This document shows, piece after piece, positions 17,820 to 27,542 of a DNA stretch of 64,000 nt. Source of the stretch: Bacillus sp. WMMC1349 (GTDB lineage Bacteria; Bacillota; Bacilli; Bacillales; Bacillaceae). Positions within the stretch are counted from its first letter, which is position 1. Every line of letters begins with the position of its first letter. Where the stretch lies: positions 850,001 to 914,000 of the forward strand of contig NZ_JABJUQ010000007.1 in NCBI RefSeq assembly GCF_013155385.1. The letters are read 5' to 3'. The notes beneath the pieces are model-generated. The model worked only from the letters and a program-made list of their open reading frames with translations. It had not been told where the DNA came from and made no database searches. The position numbers and the translations under genes were made by a program.

Positions 17820-19447
17820 TCTTTACTAAATAGCTGTACTAAAGATTGTTGTGGCTTATCATTAAGACTAGACAGTAACTGCTCGGCTACTGCTCTACCC
17901 AGTAGTGGTGGAACAGCATTTCCTATCTGTTGATATTGAGAGTCTTTTGTCCCGGTAAAAATATAGTCATCAGGGAAGGATTGCAATCTAGCGGCCTCTC
18001 TGATGCTAATTGCTCTATTTTTAATAGGATGTATCCACATTGATTTGCGAACATTTACAACGGTATTACAAACATCGCTATAATCTAATCTTTTATAGAT
18101 TGTATTTTGAGTTCTTTTAGTATCAGCATAGGTTGATTTTAATGAATCATCCAAATTATGAAAATTTTGACCAGGGGTAAGACTTTCGAACCTTTTGAGA
18201 GCAGTTTTTGTTGATTCTGTAACAACATGATTAGATAGAAACTCAACATCTGCGTTTAGATATTTACTTAATGGATGGTCTAACCTTTTGGTCTTTTTAA
18301 TTTGTGTATCATCTGATGCATTAAAACTAGGCTTGAGTTCTTCAAGATCCTCGATAGCATGTCCAATATTAAAAAAGTCTTTCTTAGATAAAATTGATGC
18401 AGGAAGTGAGGGTTGCGATTTCTTATGTCCAATAATAAAGTATCGATTTCTTTCTTGTGGAACACCAAAGTGAGCAGAATTCAATACATCATAAGCTAAT
18501 AGATAACCTAGTGACTCAAAGGTTTTTAATAAATAATCGATAACGGTGAAAGTAAAACCTTTAACAAAAATCCCCTTTCCCTTCTTGGTGAATGTCGTAG
18601 AATACTCTATTTTTTTCTCAATAATTTCTTTAAATATTAAGGTTATGTTGTGTATTTCTATAATTTGTTTTGCTTGAGCTAATAAGGTTGAAGAAAAGTC
18701 TTCATTTTTTGTATCAGATTCAAGAGCTAGTTTAAAATGACATATAAGATCTCTGAGTTCTGCGTATTCGTAAGTATTAAAATGTTGATTCCAGTTTGTA
18801 ATATAGCGATTAAAGAAGCTGAAGTTTTTATCAATAAAGCCTTTAACACTCTTGTGTTTATTAGCATATCTAACAAGAGATTTAAGTTTAGTAATCAAGC
18901 TAGTATCTGCAAACGAACTTAATATTTTTCTTTCATTGAATAAGTTCATTAGCTGTTCATTAAAGAAATCTGAGTTGCCAATAAAGAGATCTTCTTCTTT
19001 AATTTGAACACCAATTGAAGTTATTTCTTCTAGTTCACCATTGGTTACGAAGAATTTGTGTTTATCTGAACTAATAGTTTTCACATTTTCCATTACAAAT
19101 GCAACTGGCTGGACTTCTTTTATTGCTCTTACAAATTCTTTAACTAAAAGGTTATTGTTCGAAAACAATTCGCTCTTCTGACGGTTTGCGTTCGAAAAAC
19201 CTTGACATGGGGGACCGCCAATTATTAAGGAAACGCCTTTAAGTTTAGGATATTTTTTGTAATCCTTAAAATTTATAGTTTTAATATCTTGGGTATTAAC
19301 TTCTATTTTATGGTTTTGAGTATATGTTTTAGCTGCATTTTCATTGATTTCTACAGCCAATACAGTTTCAAACCTACCAGTTTGGCTAAATCCAAGACTT
19401 AATCCTCCAGCTCCGGCAAATAAGTCTAAAACTTTATGTTTTTCCAT
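17801..19447 (-). CDS. C5-cytosine DNA methyltransferase (Dcm-like)
   Basis: 548 residues. Motif I DLFAGAGGLSLGF (8-20), motif IV GGPPCQGFS with catalytic C81, motif VI MENV (119-122), motif VIII FGVPQERNRYFIIG (327-340), motifs IX-X EAARLQSFPDDY and QQIGNAVPP. Between VI and VIII there is an extra, mostly helical block of about 180 residues (125-305), which makes the protein longer than simple Dcm enzymes. It probably protects host DNA from the convergent ATPase/nuclease operon. It has its own promoter, so modification could be made independently of restriction. Confidence 0.94.
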   Translation of the reverse strand: MEKHKVLDLFAGAGGLSLGFSQTGRFETVLAVEINENAAKTYTQNHKIEVNTQDIKTINFKDYKKYPKLKGVSLIIGGPPCQGFSNANRQKSELFSNNNLLVKEFVRAIKEVQPVAFVMENVKTISSDKHKFFVTNGELEEITSIGVQIKEEDLFIGNSDFFNEQLMNLFNERKILSSFADTSLITKLKSLVRYANKHKSVKGFIDKNFSFFNRYITNWNQHFNTYEYAELRDLICHFKLALESDTKNEDFSSTLLAQAKQIIEIHNITLIFKEIIEKKIEYSTTFTKKGKGIFVKGFTFTVIDYLLKTFESLGYLLAYDVLNSAHFGVPQERNRYFIIGHKKSQPSLPASILSKKDFFNIGHAIEDLEELKPSFNASDDTQIKKTKRLDHPLSKYLNADVEFLSNHVVTESTKTALKRFESLTPGQNFHNLDDSLKSTYADTKRTQNTIYKRLDYSDVCNTVVNVRKSMWIHPIKNRAISIREAARLQSFPDDYIFTGTKDSQYQQIGNAVPPLLGRAVAEQLLSSLNDKPQQSLVQLFSKEKEAVH

Positions 19448-19478
19448 CTACTCCACCTTCAAATTTAATAAATAATAT

Positions 19479-19507
19479 ATTATATAATTATAAATCAAAT
19501 TTGTCTA
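19479..19507 (-). promoter_or_regulatory. Probable sigma-A promoter of the methyltransferase gene
   Basis: On the minus strand TAGACA (19502-19507) and TATAAT (19479-19484) are separated by 17 bp, and the ATG lies about 32 bp after the -10. AAGGTGGAG is the ribosome site. Confidence 0.6.
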
Positions 19508-19657
19508 TTTGTGCAGCCACAAAATCTGTACTCCTAAATATATTTTTTGCAATATGAAGATACAAATATAAAAACAGAAATGAATGCTAAGTATGTGTAT
19601 CTATATTGAGCTTTTTTGTTAATAAGGTATTAACTTTCGGTAAAATGGGCATAAAGA

Positions 19658-19994
19658 TGGATTGCCAACACTAAACTAGACAGTTTTCTTAAGGTGTATA
19701 AGTTTGTATTCCACTGGACTTAAATCATCTAAAGTCCCATGAATGCGTAGGTGGTTGAACCAATGCACGTAGTCTGTAAATTCTCTCTGTAACTCTTCCA
19801 AGCTCTCAAAATGACGCTTCTTTACGAGCTCGGTTTTAATCATCTTGTATGCGGCTTCTGCTACAGCGTTATCATACGGACAGCCTTTCATACTTAGTGA
19901 TCTCTTGATGTTAAACGTTTTTAGCGCTTCATCAATGACATGGTTTTTAAACTCTTTTCCTCTGTCAGTATGGAATAGTTGAATATGATGCTAG
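19658..19994 (-). mobile_element. IS3-family OrfB remnant (copy B, 5'-truncated)
   Basis: On the minus strand it reads LFHTDRGKEFKNHVIDEALK, then SMKGCPYDNAVAEAAYKMIK, REFTDYVHWFNHLRIHGTLD and the stop at 19676. It therefore holds the second Asp and the catalytic Glu of the DDE core but not the first Asp. The terminal repeat starts TGGATTGCC at 19658. An in-frame stop comes just before LFHTDRG, where the element is cut. The last 155 bp match copy A at 6340-6494 in inverse orientation. Confidence 0.85.
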
Positions 19995-20112
19995 TTCCCC
20001 TTTATGGACGATAGGGCCCGATAAACGAGTAACGCATCTTTATTCTACTAACGGGATGCTTTAGTTTATCAAGCACTTGGTTTATTAAATGGATCTTCTA
20101 CTGATCTGTGAC

Positions 20113-20156
20113 TTGACAGATCACACAATTAAACGCTATTATCTAACTATCGTTAG
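20113..20156 (+). promoter_or_regulatory. Promoter with palindromic operator for the TetR gene
   Basis: TTGACA (20113-20118), 18 bp, TATTAT (20137-20142). CTAAC-TATC-GTTAG (20143-20156) is a perfect hyphenated palindrome immediately after the -10. Position and shape suit TetR autorepression. Confidence 0.6.
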
Positions 20157-20174
20157 GTAGAAAAAGGTGAGGAA

Positions 20175-20786
20175 ATGAGTAAAAGTGAAGAAACACGACA
20201 AAAAATTCTTGAAACGACCACCTGGTTAATTGGGCATTATGGGATTGAAAAATCTTCCCTCTCTATGATTGCTAAGGCTGTAGGTATACAAAAGCCATCC
20301 ATCTATTATTACTATGCTTCGAAAGAAGAGCTCGTAGATGCTGTATTCGTTTGGATTTTAGAGGGGTATAGTTTCGAAAAATACTTTCATGTTCAAGAGT
20401 ATACGAAAGCGAATTTTATGGAGAAGTTGATGGGTGATGGCTTGCAATTACTGCTTGAAGAACCCGCAGATACGCAAATACTCGTTGTTCAGGTATTAAA
20501 TGAGTTTCTTTTATATGGAAATCGAGAATCGTCACATAATAAAGAGTACAAGCTGAAACTTAAAGCCGTGCAGGAAGGGTTTATTGACGGCTTTATCCGA
20601 TTGCTACAAAAAAGTGTGGAATTTGGTCTGACGGATTCCAGAGGCCTACGTGAGAAAGCATGTGTGTTGGCATTAACACTTGATAATTTATCGAACTATC
20701 CGATGTTTGGAATTCAGTTAGATGTTGCGGCTGTATGGAAGCAAACCATTGCAAGTGTATTTTGTACTAGAGGAGACTTTACATGA
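20175..20786 (+). CDS. TetR family transcriptional regulator
   Basis: 203 residues. The N-terminal TetR HTH (about 8-54) shows TRQKILETTTWLI, GIEKSSLSMIAKAVGIQ and PSIYYYYASKEELVDAV. The C-terminal ligand domain is not assignable to a subclass. The ATG follows GGTGAGG. It overlaps the downstream membrane-protein gene by 4 nt (ATGA), so the two form an operon, probably autoregulated through the palindrome upstream. Confidence 0.92.
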   Translation: MSKSEETRQKILETTTWLIGHYGIEKSSLSMIAKAVGIQKPSIYYYYASKEELVDAVFVWILEGYSFEKYFHVQEYTKANFMEKLMGDGLQLLLEEPADTQILVVQVLNEFLLYGNRESSHNKEYKLKLKAVQEGFIDGFIRLLQKSVEFGLTDSRGLREKACVLALTLDNLSNYPMFGIQLDVAAVWKQTIASVFCTRGDFT

Positions 20787-21451
20787 GGGATCACCATACA
20801 TTATTGAATTTCTCTAAAACGGATAAAGTGATCTTGTGGTTTGGTTTCCCTCTTATCGGTTTAGTGGTTGGCTGGTTTTTTCCAGAGATCGCGAAATGGG
20901 GTAGTTCTTTGCCGTGGTTCCCTTTTGAAGGACCCTTGAAACTCATTGCATCCTACAATGGAATATGGGTAGGGGTTGTGACCATGATTCTTGGCTTGAT
21001 TGCAGGATTTTTCGTGACACTTTTCTCTTTTCATGAAAGCTTGGAAACAGCGGTGTACGATGATAAAGTGATTTTGAAACTTAGAGATGATGAAATAATC
21101 TTCAAAAAAGAAGATATCTCCCTTGTATTTATGGATAAAAAACAATTGGTGCTATTAGGTCATGATGAGAAGGAATTATTTCGTTGCAAGCAGGAGCTAA
21201 ATAAAAGCAGAGTAGGTACTGCCTTTATAAAACACAATTATAATTGGAGCGATATGGATTTATTTAAACAGGCATTTAAACTATGGGTTGTGGATGCTCC
21301 TGTCCTGTCCCCAGCTGCAAATGCTTTATTAAAAGCACGGAAAATAGCCATTGAACAAGGAAATGATGAAGAAGCGTTTCAATTGGCTCAGGAACTTTGG
21401 AAACTAAGAGTATCAGTGAAAGAAAAGGACAAAAGACAATATTATCGATAA
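20783..21451 (+). CDS. yqeB: YqeB-like membrane protein
   Basis: 222 residues. Two transmembrane helices (about 17-35 and 57-80) are followed by a cytoplasmic domain with KEDISLVFMDKKQLVLLG and NWSDMDLFKQAFKLWVVDAP. I recognise the pattern of B. subtilis YqeB, a protein of unknown function, from memory. Co-transcribed with the TetR gene. Confidence 0.7.
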   Translation: MRDHHTLLNFSKTDKVILWFGFPLIGLVVGWFFPEIAKWGSSLPWFPFEGPLKLIASYNGIWVGVVTMILGLIAGFFVTLFSFHESLETAVYDDKVILKLRDDEIIFKKEDISLVFMDKKQLVLLGHDEKELFRCKQELNKSRVGTAFIKHNYNWSDMDLFKQAFKLWVVDAPVLSPAANALLKARKIAIEQGNDEEAFQLAQELWKLRVSVKEKDKRQYYR

Positions 21452-22024
21452 TTCCACTGATCAGTGAGTGGATCGAGGTAACCAAAGATTGTTCGTCGCC
21501 CTTCAGCATTCGTGAAGATGCTGTGACTTACAGAGCTTCATCAAAAAAGTGTTGCACGAACAGCAAGCCTTTGGTTCACAGCTTGACCACTATCACATCA
21601 AATGAGGGAAAGCGACCTATTTAATCCGTTGGATAGACATGGATTAAAGCATGAAGCTCATCGCCATATTGGTGGCCGACCAGACCAAAAGCATTTCGAA
21701 TTTGTTCGAGTCGGTCAATCCATCATCTTTTTGATGGATCGGTTATGATTGCTTTATGTACTGAAGCAAAGGCGCCTCGCGATTTTCTTTACCGGAGGGC
21801 GATTCCTTTCCTTCCAGGGACTGATTTCAGGAGAAGGATAAGCTAGACATGATGGAGGCATTCTGCACCTATGCGACAGCGCAATCTTATGTGATAACAG
21901 GGTCTCTAATCCTTGTTGGAAAATCTTACTTTTCTCTATTCATCGAACATAAACTGGATGACGAGCTGAGGGTTAACCGTTGCGAATAAACTTATGAAAT
22001 CTCACTTTTGGAGGACAACATACC
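21452..22024. other. Intergenic debris
   Basis: No intact gene. A frame from an ATG at about 21603 (MRESDLFNPLDRHGLKHEAH...) ends after about 48 codons without a known match. An 8-bp stem, ATCCATCA/TGATGGAT, occurs at 21718-21739 without a T-tail. A good ribosome site (GGAGGA) appears only just before the next gene. Confidence 0.4.
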
Positions 22025-23050
22025 ATGAAGAAAATCCTCATCCCGCTTTTGATCCTGGCACTATTGGTAGTCGGTGCAGGTATTTATATAATGATGCAAC
22101 ATAACTTCAATATGGTTGAACAAGATGTAGAAATTCAGACCCCGCAAGGCAAATTGACTGGCACTTTTGTATTACCTCAAAACTATACGGGAAAATTAGG
22201 CCTCGTGTTATTTGTTCACGGTGACGGACCTGTTGACTCCACGTATGGGGATGGCTACAAACCCCTCTGGGAGAAGCTGGCTTCCATGGGCTATGCCTCT
22301 TTGTCTTTAAATAAACGAGGCATTAACGGTTCGGAAGGCAACTGGGAGCATCAAACCATGGACGATCGGGTGGAAGAAGCGAGACAGGCGATCGCATGGG
22401 CAAGACAGCAGCCGATGATTGATCCGAATCGGATTGGGGCTTGGGGCGCAAGCCAAGGCGGATGGGTGCTTCCGAAACTCGCCAAAGAAGAGTCAATTGC
22501 ATTTAGTATACTGCTGGCACCCGCGATCAATTGGATTGAGCAAGGATTATACAATTCACGTGCCGAGATGAAGATGAAAGGATATTCCGAAGCGGAAATT
22601 CAAGCGAAAACGGACTACGATCTTGAAGTGAATCAACTTTTAAAACAACATGCTTCATATGAGGAATATTTAAAAATAGCTCGTAAAGACCGAGTGATGA
22701 CAAAAGATAGATGGATATTTGCAAGCAAGAACTTTTTGTCAGATTCGACCGATGATTTGCCTAATTTCAAGACACCAGTACTTTTGATGCTGGGCGCGCA
22801 TGATATTAATGTGAACTACAAAAACACGAAAGAAGTGTATCAAAAAATGGTCAAGCCAGAGTTGTTAACGGTGAAAGTTTTTCCGGATGCCGACCATGGC
22901 GCTATTCCCGTCGACATCGCGACTTCGGACTTCAAGTCGACATTGACGTTCCTATTTGCGCCTAGAAAAATTACCGTTCCCGCTTATCATGAGTCTATTG
23001 AGCAGTTCCTTGAAAAACTTCCGCAACACCAAGCGTCAGAGGGAAGGTGA
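22025..23050 (+). CDS. Alpha/beta hydrolase, membrane-anchored
   Basis: 341 residues. An N-terminal hydrophobic helix (4-23) is likely an uncleaved anchor or signal, placing the enzyme outside. Hydrolase fold: oxyanion HGDGP (65-69), nucleophile S143 in GASQGG, acid D260 in GAHDIN, H291 in ADHGA. Resembles dienelactone-hydrolase/acyl-peptidase-type esterases; substrate unknown. Its codon use is more GC-rich than the flanking debris. Transcribed alone, no partner genes. Confidence 0.88.
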   Translation: MKKILIPLLILALLVVGAGIYIMMQHNFNMVEQDVEIQTPQGKLTGTFVLPQNYTGKLGLVLFVHGDGPVDSTYGDGYKPLWEKLASMGYASLSLNKRGINGSEGNWEHQTMDDRVEEARQAIAWARQQPMIDPNRIGAWGASQGGWVLPKLAKEESIAFSILLAPAINWIEQGLYNSRAEMKMKGYSEAEIQAKTDYDLEVNQLLKQHASYEEYLKIARKDRVMTKDRWIFASKNFLSDSTDDLPNFKTPVLLMLGAHDINVNYKNTKEVYQKMVKPELLTVKVFPDADHGAIPVDIATSDFKSTLTFLFAPRKITVPAYHESIEQFLEKLPQHQASEGR

Positions 23051-24348
23051 GCACCATCAAAATCAGATCGGTATTTGATACGTTGGGAATCGCTCGGGGC
23101 GTAAGGGCGATAATTTTTTAAAAACATTATTTTTTAATACTAAAAATATGCATTTTCTAGTTTAGACTGATTCTACGTATGAGTCGTCTAGGTTTTGTTA
23201 ACATAAGAAATTCCTTTAAGATCGGTCAAGATTATTGAGTCATCTTTTTAAACAGTTATACACCATAAAAAGTAGCAATCAACTAAAAGTTGATCATGTA
23301 ATGAAAAATGACTGAAGTTTAACAGTTTTGTATTTTAAAATACATTATTGAATTTAATTGGATGATATGATAATGTTTAGCTACCAAAAATAGGGGAGGA
23401 GAGTATCATAGAACTAATTTCAATTTTCAAAATCGTGATTGGGGTCATTGTAATAGCTTCTATCATTTTTATAATAAGACGCTATCAAACAACCGATTAC
23501 GATAAACACGATGGTCTTTTAATAGGTCTAGTTTTGTTTGAAATGTTGATACTTCCGGTTTGGGGTTATTTATTATCTAAATAATGGAATGGGAAAATAA
23601 ACTCTTTAAACTTTTTGTGAAAATTCAGGCTATATTCTAAGCAATTTATACACACTATAAACAATTGAATCACGTTACAAGAGCCACTGAATGTAAAACG
23701 AATATTGAAAAACTTGCGGCTAAGTTAGCATATAAGGATAATAGGAGAGATGCAGGCAATAAAGCCTGCATTTTGTCTGACAGGCGGTTGTACAAGTCAT
23801 TGAGCATCAGTGCCTGCTTGTTTCTAATCAGGACAAAGATGGCCTGAGGTGCAATGACTGGAAGAAAGAAGCGGGGTTTCTAAATAACGAAAGTGCATAT
23901 CTGAGGAGACTGTCCTAGCTTGGAAAATCTAATCTAGGTCAACATCATGGGGTGTTATCTAAAGAAGATGAAAATCGAGAGATCCGTAGGCAAACAGAGA
24001 CAGTCAGATAAATTGGTCAACTCTTCTAAAAGTGATAAAACTTGTTAGAAGTCAGAGTGAGAGAATGAGCTTTAATAACCATTCGATAGAACAGGTGGTT
24101 CTTTCGGATAAGGATAATACAATGAATGGATGAATATAGGATGTAATAATATTGCAGAAAAACTATTTGAGTGCATATCATTAAAGGATAAAATGACTGG
24201 AGTCCATTGGTTAAGTCGTATGTTTTAATTTGAAAAGAAAGAAAGGTTCTCCTGCTTGATCAGCTAAGCTCGCAGAGATAAGCCAATTGCAAGTATAGGT
24301 AAAAATTTATTTTCAATTAATGATAGAAAGAGTGTAGGGTGAAATACT
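23051..24348. other. Long stretch without intact standard genes
   Basis: About 1.3 kb of AT-rich, degenerate DNA. It contains one possible small membrane-protein gene (listed separately at 23408). A readable fragment near 24150-24230 (NNIAEKLFECISLKDKMTGV) is without a start. No RNA gene or repeat recognised. Confidence 0.5.
23408..23584 (+). CDS. Possible small two-helix membrane protein, unusual ATA start
   Basis: A GGGGAGGAG Shine-Dalgarno (about 23393-23402) leads into a 58-codon frame beginning ATA GAA CTA. It encodes two hydrophobic segments (IFKIVIGVIVIASIIFIIRR and LLIGLVLFEMLILPVWGYLL) split by a charged loop (YQTTDYDKHDG). There is no ATG/GTG/TTG at the expected spacing: either a rare start codon or a gene whose ATG mutated to ATA. 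Confidence 0.4.
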   Translation: MELISIFKIVIGVIVIASIIFIIRRYQTTDYDKHDGLLIGLVLFEMLILPVWGYLLSK

Positions 24349-24777
24349 TCAGCAATTAAAATAATTTTTTAATAGCTCATAAAAAGTTGGCCAAGTTTCC
24401 TGCAGTTCTCCTTTTAAAAGTAGTTCATCTCCACCTTCAAAATCAACGGTGTAGACTTTATCTGTTTTGGTATCAAGCACTAGAATAGCATTTACTGACA
24501 TTTCACTTAGAACCAAGAAGTTTTTGGGAAAGTGATGTTCCACACGAACAATCTCTGTGAATGACTCTATATTGTTCTTATCATTTATGATATCCAATAA
24601 TTCAAATGGGACGTTTTCTTCCCAAAATGGGCCTGCGTACAGATTGTAAAATTCCAGGAACGCATCTGAGACATTCACGTCCAACCTTTTTAAAGCCTCT
24701 TTTACTACGTTTTGATCTTCTCGTTTATAAATTTCATCTTCAAGAACCGCGTTTAATTTTTCAGGCAATAGATTCAT
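24349..24777 (-). CDS. SMI1/KNR4 (SUKH) family immunity-type protein
   Basis: 142 residues on the minus strand, GGAGG before the ATG. SUKH features: an N-terminal helix pair, then VSDAFLEFYNLYAGPFWEEN (about 36-55), FLVLSEMSVNAILVLDTKTD and VYTVDFEGGDE. In Bacillus such proteins (e.g. YobK) neutralise LXG-type nuclease toxins. No cognate toxin gene lies next to it, so it is an orphan immunity gene or protects against toxins of neighbours. Confidence 0.82.
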   Translation of the reverse strand: MNLLPEKLNAVLEDEIYKREDQNVVKEALKRLDVNVSDAFLEFYNLYAGPFWEENVPFELLDIINDKNNIESFTEIVRVEHHFPKNFLVLSEMSVNAILVLDTKTDKVYTVDFEGGDELLLKGELQETWPTFYELLKNYFNC

Positions 24778-25630
24778 TTTTTTATTTACCTCCTAAAGTT
24801 TCATTTCCTTTTGTTATGAAAAAGATTCTATTTAAAATAAGTTTTTGCAAGTGAATGATAGAGGATGTTTTTCTATTCCTAGGCGTAAAGAAAACGGCCA
24901 TATAATACGAGTCATGGTATTCCCACTGTGTACAAAACATGACTACAATCGTACTCTTAAGATATGAAATACTTCAGAAGCTATTCATTCTTTCCGCATA
25001 TTAAATATAGCAGACGATAAAGTACAAGCAATGCAACATTATAAGATTTCTCTCTATGTGGTCGAATTACTATAGAAAAGAGGGAGATTCAAAAACCAAG
25101 CCGATTCACTAAGCAAATTTTTAATGCGGTTAAGATAAAAAAAGATCCAGAGCGAAGTTTACGTAAGGGGAAGAAGTCAGTTAAGACGTCGCCTGCGTTT
25201 TTTAACTTGAAGAATCGTGAATATAATGAAAAAAAATGCTGATTAATGCGCCTTTCATTCACTTGAAACTTTATCTATCTCTATAAGCTGTTGCTTCTTA
25301 CGCTAATGTTCCTAATGCTCTGGACAAAACTTATATGCTAACTGTTTGATTTTTCAGTTTCAAAGCAGCTGGTCTTGTGTGAAGGAATGCTATTGTATTC
25401 AACGAGTGATTTCGAGAAACTTTAATATCTTTTTCGATTGATTTTTATAGGTATAAATTTGTGATTCGGATAGTATCAGCGAAAATGACGAGGTTTTCTA
25501 GTTAAGCTCAACATTAACTTATTTTGCTGGTCTGGAATTTTATTTTTCTCCATGGAAGGATCTTTCATTGATGAACCGAAGTGAAGAACCTTGAAGTAAT
25601 TTAAAAAAACCTCTATGAAAGAGAGCTCAT
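24778..25630. other. Degenerate stretch with a fragment related to the 27.8 kb gene
   Basis: No intact gene. At about 25250-25345 the sequence resembles the 3' end of the gene at 27848-28204 (shared pieces such as CTTGAAACT and AAGCTGTTG, then a similar TTGC-CTAATG pattern), with many changes. It is therefore a decayed duplicate. Confidence 0.4.
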
Positions 25631-26047
25631 CTATATAATTTGGATAGTCATATCACATTTCTCTTCCTCTGAAGCTTCCATTGCTTTATATAACACTTCA
25701 AAAAAGGTTTTGCCATCGCTTGTTGCAAAATAATTAGATACATCTGTCACTTTAGTGTTTATATTGTTTTCCCAAGAAGGACTTTTTGATAAATCTTGAA
25801 TATCCCATATAACCTTTTCGGGAGGGAGTTTAGAAAGCTCTTTTTCAATCTTTTTTAAATTCTCTCTTGCTACTGGGACATCGCTCCATCTTAACTGGTC
25901 ATAGTATAAATCATTCATTAATAAAGGATATTTCGTTCCCCAACCATCTTTTTCTAAATAATACGAAATGGTCGAAAAAAACGAATGAACAAAGTCACCA
26001 TGTCCAGCTTCATAAAAGAAACAGTCCACCCTAAAACCTACTGTCAT
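25631..26047 (-). CDS. Immunity 70 (Imm70) family protein
   Basis: 138 residues when started at the ATG (26047) that follows GAAGGTGA; the upstream ATG (26089) has no ribosome site. Imm70 hallmarks: MTVGFRVDCFFYEAGHGDF near the start, HSFFSTISYYLE, and VSNYFATSDGKTFFEVL near the end. Such proteins are predicted antidotes of polymorphic toxins. As with the SMI1/KNR4 gene nearby, no toxin partner is visible. Confidence 0.8.
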   Translation of the reverse strand: MTVGFRVDCFFYEAGHGDFVHSFFSTISYYLEKDGWGTKYPLLMNDLYYDQLRWSDVPVARENLKKIEKELSKLPPEKVIWDIQDLSKSPSWENNINTKVTDVSNYFATSDGKTFFEVLYKAMEASEEEKCDMTIQII

Positions 26048-27111
26048 AGCTGTCACCTTCTTTCTTATTAAATTGATTCGATATAACATCCAGTACTTCC
26101 GCAGTTTAGGTCAAAAAATTACTATTTTCCTGTGTTCATTTCTGACTAGTTTCAGGAAAGGTCTGGCGGATTTTTACCATTTAGCTGAGTGTTACTTCCA
26201 CACAATCCAAATACTTGAAATGCCGATAATGTATGGTTATCACTTTGTTGTCGTTGTGCTGAAGCAAGTCCATATAGACCTTTTTAGCTGTTTGTGAGTT
26301 CTTGAATGTTGGCGGTTATTTGCTGTTGGTATAATGAAAAGGTCCAATAGGTCAAAAAAGAAAACTAGCAAGGGATTTTATAGGATATAAACAAATGAAG
26401 TGATAGATTCATGGTCGTACAATTGCTCATGTGTCAACCAATCATTCTTCTTTTTAGAAAACAAATCTATATCGTTAGCATTGTCGTGAAGCTTTTTGAA
26501 TCTAAAAGCATTTTTTTATTTATTCTTGTTTACTTTATGCTGTGCCATTGAATAAATATAATGTAAAATTATCTAATAAAGGATGAATTCATGAAAAATA
26601 TCCCTTTTAATTATAACATCTGAAGGGTTTTATATAACGTACGAGCATGATAAAAAAAGCTGAGGTAGCTTTTCAATTAAGCAAAACACAAGATAGAGCA
26701 CTATTTATAAATATTCAAACATAAAAAAAAATTTCTCTGATACTTATTCAATGGGCGGAATTACTATAGAAGGGTATTTAAACGGAGATAAAAATAAAGA
26801 GTTTTGGAGAATATACGACAAAACAAATGATCAAATAATTACCTCCTCAATCAATGCGGAAAGAAAGTATGGATAACAACTTATCAAAGCAAAGCAAAAT
26901 TTTCAGATTTTCTTCAAAGCATGCATCTGAGTATACCAGATCAATTGATAAACGAATTATTCTAATTGATGGTCAGCAATTACCCGATTTGATGTTCCAG
27001 AAAAATGTCGGTGTCACAGTGGTTCCACTTTGGTGATAGGGGAAAATAGATGATGTACCCATTTGCATGCAAGTAAACACTAAAAAGAATATTTAAAAGG
27101 GTGTGAAAGTT
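26048..27111. other. Degenerate stretch with a gene-end fragment
   Basis: No intact gene. About 26735-26876 encodes a readable end (DTYSMGGITIEGYLNGDKNK...), likely the 3' part of a lost small protein, ending with TAA. Nothing recognised elsewhere. Confidence 0.4.
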
Positions 27112-27542
27112 TTGGCTGAACCAAGCTTTAAGATGAAAAAAGTATCGACTGATGTTGACTTCTTTGAAGTAAATATTTCTGTATACGGAATAGATTGCCA
27201 AGTTAATATGGATATTTATTTGGATAACGAACATTTAGAAGAACTACGAAATGGAATTGAAAATTTTACAGATCAACTTGGAAAAAATGAATTTAATGTG
27301 TAACAGGACATGAAACCGAAAATACAACACATTTCTTATCTATGAGTTTTTTTCTTGCTGATACAAGGGGTGTAGTCGGAATTGAGTTTAAGACAGATAA
27401 CAAGGCAAAACCCCCATATACAATGCGTGCTCACTTATATATAAAAACAGAAATAAATCAGTTGGATGATATGATTAGAAAACTGAATAAGTTAATTGAA
27501 GGTGAAATATTAGAATTAGCAAGTTTGATCACAACATTTTAA
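27112..27542 (+). pseudogene. Frameshifted small gene of the immunity-like cluster
   Basis: The first half starts at a TTG (27112) after AAAGGG and reads KKVSTDVDFFEVNISVYGID through LEELRNGIENFTDQLGKNEF, then a stop at 27303. A shift continues as VTGHETENTTHFLSMSFFLA, VGIEFKTDN and INQLDDMIRKLNKL to 27542. Together about 140 residues of one small soluble protein, family unknown. Size and setting resemble the immunity-type genes nearby. Confidence 0.65.

Noticed and set aside
6861..19447. BREX, DISARM or Dnd system
   Set aside because: No PglX/PglZ, DrmA/B or DndB-E-type genes; the motifs fit the MORC-like ATPase/Z1/DUF4420/AIPR set instead.
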